A stretch of 64,000 bases of DNA from Boesenbergia rotunda (Eukaryota; Streptophyta; Magnoliopsida; Zingiberales; Zingiberaceae). Shown here piece by piece: positions 49,500-59,880 of this stretch; positions within the stretch are counted from its first letter, which is position 1; each line of letters begins with the position of its first letter. Made by a program: the position numbers and the translations under genes. Below the pieces are notes generated by a model. The model worked only from the letters and a program-made list of their open reading frames with translations. It made no database searches and had not been told where the DNA came from. Where the stretch lies: assembly GCA_024364735.1 (NCBI GenBank), contig JAGFNQ010001197.1, positions 643,988-707,987 of the forward strand, in the 5' to 3' direction.

Positions 49500-49896
49500 A
49501 CTTTACTAATCCCATGTGATTATGAATTTTGGTGGAAAACGTATATTTGTTGTAAGTTGGTGTATCTGCAGATATTCTCATCTTCATCACCGTTAGCCTA
49601 TGTAATTATGGTTGTGAGTTGCTGAATGTTATGGAAAGTGGAAGTTTTATTGTTGAAATATGGAAAATATGTGATTATGGATGATTATGGATGTTTTGTT
49701 GCTGATTATGGATGATTTGTTGTGAAAAAATTTATGCATGATTATGTGCTAAGTGATGTCAATGTGATCTTATTGGGCATTTCTTTTTCTGATGCATTCG
49801 ACATTCTGTTTCATTTCTTAGTTGATGATTTTGATTGCTCTTCACTTGCATTTGATATGATTTGAGATTCAAAGTATTCAGGTAGAGTATGTATTC

Positions 49897-52800
49897 TTAC
49901 TTGCTTTTTGATATATATTCTTCACTTGCTTTGTTCGAGCAGAGTTTGTTTCATAGAAGACGATTTCTGTAAATCTTGAGTATTTGTTTTTGTTATTGTG
50001 TTAGTTCAGTTATGAACCTGAATGTTTGTTCAGTTATGGAAATGAATGTTTGTTCAGTTATGAAACTCATTGTTATGATTTGTGTACTCTTTATGTGCAT
50101 GACATATGTGGGATATACAAAGGACATGCTGTCAGAATTTCAGTCGAAATTGAGTACAGATCAGCCAACATTGAGTACAGATTGATGAAAATCGAGTACA
50201 AGGTTAGGAAACCTATATCTCTCTCATTATCTTGATGCAAAGTCCATGGTAGTTGAGTCGAAGGATAGGAAAACTAGATAGGATCATGATATATGCCCTA
50301 TTATTTGACAATCCAAGAGTTGGGAAGGTCATGGGGATTTTGAGTACAAATTGATACAATTTCAGTACACATTGACTGAAATCGAGTACAAATCAGCCCA
50401 AATTAAGTACAAATTGATGAAAATCGAGTACAAGGTTAGGAAACCTATACCTCTCTCATAATCTTGATGCAAAGTCCATTGTAGTTAGAGTCCAAGGTTA
50501 GGAAAACAAGATAGGATCATGATATATGCCCTATTATTTGACAATCCAAGAGTTGGCAAGACCATGGGAATTTTGAGTACAAAACTATACAATTTCAGTA
50601 CACATTGCTGAAATCGAGTACAAATCAGCCCAAATTGAGTACAAATTGATGAAAATCGAGTACAAGGTTAGGAAACCTATACCTCTCTCATGATCTTGAT
50701 GCAAAGTTCATTGTAGTTGAGTCGAAGGTTAGGAAAACAAGATAGGATCACGATATATGGCCTATTATTTGACAATCCAAGAGTTGGCAAGGCCATGGGG
50801 ATTTTGAGTACAAATTGATACAATTTCAGTACACATTGGATGAAATCGAGTACAAATCAGCCCAAATTGAGTACAAATTGATGCAAATCGAGTACAAGGT
50901 TAGGAAACCTACACCTCTCTCATGATCTTGATGCAAAGTCCATTGTAGTTAGAGTCCAAGGTTAGTAAAACCAAGATAGGATCTTGATATATGCCCTACT
51001 ATTTGACTATCCAAGAGTTGGCAAGGCCATGGAGATTTTGAGTTCAAATTGATACAATTTCAGTACACATTGGATGAAATCGAGTACAAATCAACCCAAA
51101 TTGAGTACAAATTGATGCAAATCGAGTACAAGGTTAGGAAACCTATACCTCTCTCATGATCTTGATGCAAAATCCATTGTAGTTAGAGTCCAAGGTTAGG
51201 AAAACAAGATAGGATCATGATATATGCCTTATTCATTTACAATCCAAGAGTTGGCAAGGCCATGGGGATTTTGAGTACAAAACTATACAATTTCAGTACA
51301 CATTGGCTGAAATCGAGTACAAATCAGCCCAAATTGAGTACAAATTGATGAAAATCGAGTACAAGGTTAGGAAACTTATACCTCTCTCATGATCTTGATG
51401 CAAAGTCCATTGTAGTTGAGTCCAAGGTTAGGAAAACATGATAGGATCATGATATATGCCCTACTATTTGACTATCCAAGAGTTGGCAAGGTCATGGAGA
51501 TTTTGAGTACAAATTGATACAATTTCAGTACACATTGAATGAAATCGAGTACAAATCAGCCCAAATTGAGTATAAATTGATGCAAATCTAGTACAAGGTT
51601 AGGAAACCTATACCTCTCTCATGATCTTGATGCAAAGTCCATTGTAGTTAGAGTCCAAGGTTAAGAAAACCAAGATAGGATCATGAGAGAGGTATCACTT
51701 ACCTCTCTCATGTTCTTGATGCAAAATCCATGGTAGTTGAGTCGAAGGTTAGGAAAACAAGATATGATCATGATATATGCCCTATTATTTGACAATCCAA
51801 GAGTTGGCAAGGCCAATGGGGATTTTGAGTACAAATTGATACAATTTCAGTACACATTGGCTGTAATCGAGTACAAATCAGCCCAAATTGAGTACAAATT
51901 GATGAAAATCGAGTACAAGGTTAGAAAACCTATACCTCTCTCATGATCTTGATGCAAAGTCCATTGTAGTTGAGTCGAAGGTTAGGAAAACAAGACAGGA
52001 TCATGATATATGCCCTACTATTTGACTATCCAAGAGTTGGCAAGGCCATGGAGATTTTGAGTACAAATTGATACAATTTCAGTACACATTACCTGAAATC
52101 GAGTACAAATTACCCCAAATTGAGTACATATTGATGCAAATCGAGTATAAATTTGTACTCAAAATCTCCATAGCCTTGCCAACTCTTGGATAGTCAAATA
52201 GTAGGGCATATATCATGATCCTATCTTATTTTCCTAACCTTGGACTCAACTATAATGGACTTTGCATCAAGATCATGAGAGAGGTAAGTGATACCTCTCT
52301 CATGATCCTATCTTGGTTTTCCTAACCTTGGACTCTAACTACAATGGACTTTGCATCAAGATCATGAGAGAGGTATAGGTTTCCTAACCTTGTACTCGAT
52401 TTGCATCAATTTGTACTCAATTTGGGCTGATTCGTACTCGATTTCATCCAATGTGTACTGAAATTGTATCAATTTGTACTCAAAATCTCCATGGCCTTGC
52501 CAACTCTTGGATAGTCAAATAGTAGGGCATATATCATGATCCTATCTTGTTTTTCTAACCTTGGACTCAACTACAATGGACTTTGCATCAAGATCATGAG
52601 AGAGGTAAGTGATACCTCTCTCATGATCCTATCTTGGTTTTCCTAACTTTGGACTCTAACTACAATGGACTTTGCATCAAGATCATGAGAGAGGTATAGG
52701 TTTCCTAACCTTGTACTCGATTTGCATCAATTTGTACTCAATTTGGGCTGATTTGTACTCGATTTCATCCAATGTGTACTGAAATTGTATCAATTTGTAC

Positions 52801-55520
52801 TCAAAATCCCCATGGGCTTGCCAACTCTTGAATAGTCAAATAGTAGGGCATATATCATCATCCTATCTTGGTTTTCCTAACCTTGAACTCTAACTACAAT
52901 GGACTTTGTATCAAGATCATGAGAGAGGTATAGGTTTCCTAACCTTGTACTCGATTTTCATCAATTTGTACTCAATTTGGGCTGATTTGTACTCGATTTC
53001 ATCCAATGTGTACTGAAATTGTATCAATTTGTACTCAAAATCCCCATGACCTTGTCAACTCTTGGATTGTCAAATAATAGGGCATATATCATGATCTTAT
53101 CTTGGTTTTCCTAACCTTGGACTCTAACTACAATGGACTTTGCATCAAGATAATGAGAGAGTTATAGGTTTCCTAACCTTGTACTCGATTTTCATCAATT
53201 TGTACTCAATTTGGGCTGATTTGTACTCGATTTCAGCCAATGTGTACTGAAATTGTATAGTTTTGTACTCAAAATCCCCATGGCCTTGCCAACTCTTGGA
53301 TTGTCAAATAATAGGGCATATATCATGATCATATCTTATTTTCCTAACCTTCGACTCAATTACCATGGACTTTGCATCAAGATCATGAGAGAGGTAAGTG
53401 ATACCTCTCTCATGATCCTATCTTGGTTTTCCTAACCTTGGACTCTAACTACAATAGACTTTGCATCAAGATCATGAGAGAGGTATAGGTTTCCTAACCT
53501 TGTACTCGATTTGCATCAATTTGTACTCAATTTGGGCTGATTTGTACTCGATTTCATCCAATGTGTACTGAAATTGTATCAATTTGTACTCAAAATTCTC
53601 ATGGCCTTGCCAACTCTTGGATAGTCAAATAGTAGGGCATATATCATGATCCTATCTTGGTTTTCCTAACCTTGGACTCTAACTACAATTGACTTTGCAT
53701 CAAGATCATGAGAGAGGTATAGGTTTCCTAAACTTGTACTCGATTTGCATCAATTTGTACTTAATGTGGGCTGATTTGTACTCGATTTCATCCAATGTAT
53801 ACTGAAATTGTATCAATTTGTACTCAAAATCCCCATGGCCTTGCCAACTCTTGGATTGTCAAATAATAGGGCATATATCATGATCCTATCTTGTTTTCGT
53901 AACCTTCGACTCAACTACCATGGACTTTGCATCAAGATCATGAGAGAGGTAAGTGATACCTCTCTCATGATCCTATCTTGGTTTTCCTAACCTTGGACTC
54001 TAACTACAATGGACTTTGCATCAAGATCATGAGAGAGGTATAGGTTTCCTAACCTTGTACTCGATTTGCATCAATTTGTACTCAATTTGGGCTGATTTGT
54101 ACTCGATTTCATCCAATGTGTACTGAAATTGTATCAATTTGTACTCAAAATCTCCATGGCCTTGCCAACTCTTGGATAGTCAAATAGTAGGGCATATATC
54201 ATGATCCTATCTTGGTTTTCCTAACCTTGGACTCTAACTACAATGGACTTTGCATCAAGATCATGAGAGAGGTGTAGGTTTCCTAACATTGTACTCGATT
54301 TGCATCAATTTGTACTCAATTTGGGCTGATTTGTACTAGATTTCATCCAATGTGTACTGAAATTGTATCAATTTGTACTCAAAATCCTCATGGCCTTGCC
54401 AACTCTTGGATTGTAAAATAATAGGGCATATATCATGATCCTATCTTGGTTTTCCTAACCTTGGACTTTAACTACAATGGACTTTGCATCAAGATCATGA
54501 GAGAGGTATAGGTTTCCTAACCTTGTACTCGATTTTCATCAATTTGTACTCAATTTGGGCTGATTTGTACTCGATTTCAGCCAATGTATACTGAAATTGT
54601 ATCAATTTGTACTAAAAATCCTCATGGCCTTGCCAACTCTTGGATTGTCAAATAATAGGGCATATATCATGATCCTATCTTGTTTTCCTAACTTTGGACT
54701 CTAACTATAATGGACTTTGCATTAAGATCATGAGAGGTATAGGTTTCCTAACCTTATACTCGATTTTCATCAATTTGTACTCAATTTGGGCTGATTTGTA
54801 CTCGATTTCAGCCAATGTGTACTGAAATTGTATAGTTTTGTACTCAAAATCCCCATGCCCTTGCCAACTCTTGGATTGTCAAATAATAGGGCATATATCA
54901 TGATCCTATCTTGTTTTCCTAACCTTCGACTCAACTACAATGGACTTTGCATCAAGATCATGAGAGAGGTATAAGTTTCCTAACCTTGTACTCGATTTTC
55001 ATCAATTTGTACTCAATTTGGGCTGATTTGTACTCGATTTCAGCCAATGTGTACTGAAATTGTATCAATTTGTACTCAAAATCCCCATGGCCTTCCCAAC
55101 TCTTGGATTGTCAAATAATAGGGCATATATCATGATCCTATCTTGCTTTCCTAACCTTGGACTCTAACTACAATGGACTTTGCATCAAGATCATGAGAGA
55201 GGTATAGGTTTCCTAACTTTGTACTCGATTTTCATCAATCTGTACTCAATGTTGGCTGATCTGTACTCAATTTCGGCTGAAATTCTGACAGCATCTCCTT
55301 TGTATATCTCACATATGCCATGTACATAAAGAGTACACAAATCATAACAATGAGTTTCATAACTGAACAAACATTCGTTTCCATAACTGAACAAACATTC
55401 AGGTTCATAACTGAACTAACACAACAACAACAACAAATACTCAAGATTTACAGAAATTGTCTTCTATGAAACACACTCTGCTCGAACACAGCAAGTGAAA
55501 AATATATATCAAAAGCATTC
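49897..55520. repeat. Large inverted array of 232/321-bp tandem units
   Basis: A minisatellite built around GAGTACAAATTGAT, CAATTTCAGTACACATTG, GAGTACAAGGTTAGGAAACC and GATATATGCCCTA is arranged head to tail in the left arm (about 8 copies, spacing mostly 230-235 bases). It turns over at about 52145 and continues inverted in the right arm (about 12 copies). Some right-arm units are about 321 bases because of an extra 89-base segment with a palindrome. Both outer ends share unique inverted flanks (TTCGAGCAGAGT, CATAGAAGAC, GTAAATCTTGAG; 49930-50110 versus 55270-55500). Open frames in it are by-products of the repeat. It lies between the 3' ends of the two converging KI-MULE genes. Confidence 0.93.
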
Positions 55521-55938
55521 AGTTTCATAACTGAACTAACATTCATGTTCACAACTGAACTAACACAACAACAACAACAAATACGAGTCATTTACCAAAA
55601 CTATGAAATACAGATATCACATCAAGCTTAAACATCAACTAGTATCAAGCCCACATTACATAAACAGTTCCCGGTACATAAACATCACTAACTTAACATA
55701 ATATTAAAGGACCATTACACCAAGAGCACGCCCTGAATAATTGCACTGGTTCGAGTACTCCTTCTCTTAGGTACATCCTTGCTTCTTACTTATTCTATCA
55801 TCCTCTTTTTCCTGTAAATTGGAAAATGTATTAGAGATCAAATATATGAGTACATGCTCATTAAAAGAAATTTCAGAATACAATGTTTTACTTGTAAATC
55901 AAACAGTTCCATACTATTTTCACAAAATAAAAGTAGAG

Positions 55939-58573
55939 TTAGTTAATGGCTTCTTTGCAACTGCGTCGGTTATGACCTCTCCCATGACACCGACCACACT
56001 TTGTCACACGTTTTTCGACTTGCGAAGGTATCCTTTGAGTTCTTCTTCTGCCTAGTTGGCTTCGAACAATGGGAGCATTGATTACAAATTGCTGCTCGAG
56101 ATTGTACTCAGACATGTGACATGTAGGGATCGGATTTAGGATCCCTTTGTAGCTTTCATGATGCAACTCTATTTTAAAGTACTTGTCACAGAAATTATAT
56201 ACTGATAATGGCTTTGACTCTATTGCTGAACATGCATGTTTGCATAGAAACCTATTAATCTGCCATGCTTTGCACGAACAAGTCCGAGTAGACAAATCAA
56301 CAGCAAATGATTTATTCCCATCCACAACTTCAAAACTTCAACCACATGCCTTGCGCACTATCAAACTACGAGATTCAGCATATATTTTTGCAAGAGCATT
56401 CTCCTTTGATGGACTCAATCTTTTAACTATCTCCATTGTTGCTTCACGTCGTCTGTGCATCATATCCATAATTTGAATCCGTATGTGATCGACCATGGCC
56501 ACGATAGGAAGAAATCGTGCTGCTTTAACCCAATTATTCCAAGACTCAGCTATGTTATTATTCATGACACCCCAACGATTTCCTAGAAAATATGCATTTG
56601 CCTAACTTTCTGGACACGAAGATACTATAAAGTCTTTAGCAAGTGGCATTGACCCTACTATCATGTTAACATATTCTTCAAATTCTTGTGTTGATAGGGC
56701 ATATGCAACTTTTTTGAAAATAGATGACCAATATTTTTTGTTATGAAGTGGGTACCTTCGCATGACCTACATTCCAATAACAAAAAAATAGTACATAAAC
56801 TAGTATTATTCAAAAAGCAATGTTCCCTAACACAAATATGACATTAGCCAAACCTGTTTCACGAAATTGTCTACCAAATGCCTCAAACAGTAGGCATGAT
56901 GACTATCTGAGAATATTATCTGAATAGCCTTGATTATCCCAGGATGTCTATCAGAAAAAAGGTGAACTCATGGAACACAATATAGGAATGCGAAAGCAGG
57001 GCACTTTTAAGTTGGAAACAGAACCATCCCCAATTATTATCATTTTCAGCATCTACAACTGAATATGCTAATGTGAAAAGATCATCATTAGCATCCTTTG
57101 CCACAGCAACCAAAATGCTTCCTTTGTATTTATTCTTTATGTGAGTGCCATCTAAGAAAACCAAGGGTCTACATCCATTGATAAAACCAATTGCACATGC
57201 ATTAAAGCAGATGAATAACCGTTTAAATTTATTACCACAATGATCAATTTTACACTCGACAAAACTTCCAGGATTAGTTTCTTTGATAGCACTACAATAC
57301 CATCGTAATCTATCATAAGACCCCTCCTCTGCACCATGAATGTCATGCATTGCCAATTCCTTCCCTTTCCAAACTCTATTGTAATTAAGCTCGACCCCAT
57401 AATCTCTATGAATATCTTTCAACATTGTGCATGGTCGATACGAGGGCTCTCCCCTCAATCTATCAATCACAACATTGGAAACTCAGGCAGCATCAGCTTT
57501 AGGATGTCCTCTACTACGAAGATTGTCATCTCCACAAGTATGTATTAGATTGCATTTTCTAATGCCAAAAAGTTTGTCAGCTTTATGTCTTGAAGCATAT
57601 ATTCTCCAAGAACAGTTGTTTTCGCTACAGACAAGAATAACCTTCTTATTATCATTCTTTTTATACAAAAACGATCGTCTCATAGCAACTGCATAATTTT
57701 TAGCACATTTTCGAAATTCTGTAGCATCCTTGAATATCTGGCCCTCTCCACGGATGCAATGACTCCAAGCATCTATGGAATTTCTTACCAAACCCACTTC
57801 AAGATAGCCATCATTATTAGTCTGTGTCTCTTCTTCAGTTTCAAACCTTATCAATTTAACAATGAGTATAATATCATTGTAAGCATAAAATAATTATAAT
57901 TAACCTACTATCCATACACCAAAATTAAAGACTTAACCTTTGGGAGAGTACTTTATGTAATATATTAACAAACCTAAACTAAAATTAAAGACTTAACCTT
58001 TGGGATGCAATGACTTTACATAATCTCCACGGATGCAATGACTTTACATATGTGCAAGATTCACAAGAAAAAACCACACCCACAATATATTTCCAAGATA
58101 AATAACTAAACAATCATCAATAATTGTACTCTACAACGACATATCAAGCAAATCAAAAAAATAAATTTTATCATCATTAATATCTACATGCGGAAAAAAA
58201 TCAACCTCTCGAGACTGTGGACACTCATGTGATCTTTTTCCACCGCTCTCATATTAATTATTGTCAATCTCATAGACGTGTAAAGATGTGTCATAATCTG
58301 GACATCATCATCTTCATGCAATGTCACATACATATTTTGATGTGGTGCAAGATATTGCAAAAGCACATTTTGTGGAACAATCTCCTCACATTTTCTTCCA
58401 AGATTAACAAACAGCTCCATTAGACTGAAGCCATTAAAAATTGAAATCATATAGAGGTCTTCTTTATACTTGCAACTACCCAGAAATGAAAATTTTGAAG
58501 ATCCAGATCCAGATTCCATTTCTCTAAGAAACTGATCAAAATCTGTGTCACCTGAGTGATTGAGAAATTGCAT
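55939..58573 (-). pseudogene. MULE transposase gene of the KI-MULE, disrupted
   Basis: Three exons read leftward: 58206-58573, 56854-57846 and 55939-56766. Exon 1 (MQFLNHSGDTDFDQFLREME...) looks PB1-like. Exon 2 has the MuDR-type N-terminal domain (GQIFKDATEFRKCAKNYAVA; LVCSENNCSWRIYASRHK), then the DDE core (PLVFLDGTHIKNKYKGSILV; AYSVVDAENDNNWGWF). Exon 3 ends with the SWIM zinc finger (CSCKAWQINRFLCKHACSAI) and a zinc knuckle (CGRCHGRGHNRRSC). Breaks: TGA at 57483-57485 where AAWVSN is expected, a frame break in the T-run at about 56957-56962, TAG at 56602-56604 where PESWANAYF is expected, and TGA at 56338-56340. No functional transposase can come from this copy. Confidence 0.9.
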
Positions 58574-58984
58574 TGTAAAAGACTATACAATTTCATAATC
58601 AATCATAACACGATATCAATTTAAATAAATTTGATAAATTATATTTAATTTCATAACACAGCATAAATGAGGAATAATATACTCATTAAAATATTATTGG
58701 CCTTTATTTATATTCAAATACTAGAAAATTATCTTCAGGAATTCCAACTTCCAAAAGAGGAAGATATGATTAATAAAATGAATTTTTGAGATGGAGGTGG
58801 ATTCTTTCCTGTAGTAGTTGGAGTTGGAGGAGCAAGCGTAAGCGATCAAGCCTACACGCGCTATCTCAAGATTTCACCTCCATCTTAAAAAATCCGACCA
58901 AAAACCAATAATATATAAATAATGAGATATGTGAAAATTCAATCAAACACAATACGACTAATAGATTAAAAAAGACTATAAAAA

Positions 58985-59549
58985 TTAAAAAAATTTACTC
59001 TTTTTTAAGGTAATTGTGTGTCTTCGACTCTGTCTTCGACGGCGACGCTTACTTCACTTTCCTCGTCGGTCGTTTGCTCTCGGTTGATATCTCGCTACTC
59101 CCGATCGATGGATCTCGATGGGTATGTTCTTGCTTCAGTCTCCTCCTCGGCGTGGATAGGTAGAGCGATGGATTTCACTGGTTAGGGTTTGTTTAGGATG
59201 GACATTGTAACGGGAAGAAATAGAGAAGAGGGAAATGGTCGAGCCATCGATTTCCTTGGTTTGGGTTTCTTTAGGATGGAGAATCTGTAGGGAAGAAATG
59301 GAGAAGAGGGAAATGAGGAAGACGAGAATGGTGGGAACGCGCTGGTTAGGGTTTTGCTTTGGATGCATCGTGAACAAATGGGGGAGAAGGTATTGGAGAG
59401 AGGGATAACATTTAATAAGGGTAGATTGGTAAATTTATGTATTAGGGAGTTAAAAAAAATATTTAGGGAGTCAAAACTATTGTTCCCTTGCCAAGGGAGC
59501 TGACACAAAGATAATTTTCTGATTAGGGAGTTTTTAATAAGTCTCCCTA
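58985..59549 (-). repeat. Right terminal inverted repeat of the KI-MULE
   Basis: On minus it carries CTCCCTAATC, CTTTGTGTCAGCTCCC, AATACATAAATTTACCAAT, AACCCTAACCAG and CGAGGAGACTGAAGCAAG in the order found in the left terminus. It also holds its own internal duplication (CATCCTAAA and AACCCAAACCAAGGAAATCG-like phrases twice). It should contain the promoter and leader of the transposase gene. Confidence 0.75.
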
Positions 59550-59880
59550 GATAAAAACAAGAAAGACAAAACAAAGCTTCACATATAAAAAGTAAAAAAC
59601 TTGTTTAATATTTTTTCCCAACAATTTACACTTAAAATAAAACTCGTCTCTCCTATCAGCCACTCGATTACAATAATCCTTTTGACATTTTCCAAATTCA
59701 AAGAAGAGTTTCGTGCCCGATAAGATCTTGACTTAGTCCAAATGATCAACAGTTCGTATGACCAATCCTTAAGCTGCAGATGCTTTCATCCGCTATGCAA
59801 TTATATATAAATATATCGTTAAAATCAATAATTAAAATTTGGAAGTTCATCGCTAAACTTGCAAGTTCTTGTTCTCGACC
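59550..59880 (+). promoter_or_regulatory. Probable promoter and leader of the receptor-like kinase gene
   Basis: ATTATATATAAATATAT at about 59800-59816 is a TATA-like run about 70 bases before the ATG. The KI-MULE terminus ends about 330 bases upstream, so any distal regulatory sequence of this gene would now lie beyond or inside the transposon. Confidence 0.5.

Larger units (their letters stand above)
38474..59549. mobile_element. Mutator-like element of the Ulp-bearing (Kaonashi/KI-MULE) type with nested insertions
   Basis: Two ends about 21 kb apart are inverted copies. The left (38491-38610) carries TCCCTAATC, CTTTGTGTCCGCTCCC and AATACATAAATTTACTAAT; the inverse of the right (59418-59540) carries the same phrases in the same order. 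Further in, both share AACCCTAACCAGCGAAATC-like and CGAGGAGACTGAA(T/G)CAAG sequence, so the terminal inverted repeats are about 500 bases. Inside are a DUF1985/Ulp1-like gene (plus), a MULE transposase gene (minus) and a large inverted tandem array between them. Long termini plus a Ulp1-like protease gene define KI-MULEs in plants. A clean 9-bp target duplication was not found: the flanks TAGATATAAAAC and TAGATAAAAAC are similar but not equal. Confidence 0.82.

Noticed and set aside
49976..55444. Many 60-70 codon open frames (for example those beginning MFSYGNECLFSYETH)
   Set aside because: They recur with the tandem unit and in both arms of the inverted array, as expected from repeat sequence. 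They have no domain and no gene context.
49897..55520. CRISPR-like array
   Set aside because: Units are 232-321 bp and nearly identical throughout with no repeat/spacer alternation, and the surrounding genes are plant nuclear genes.
59135..59574. Open frames on minus with repeated serine-rich sequence
   Set aside because: They fall inside the right terminal inverted repeat of the KI-MULE and reflect its leader-like repeats.
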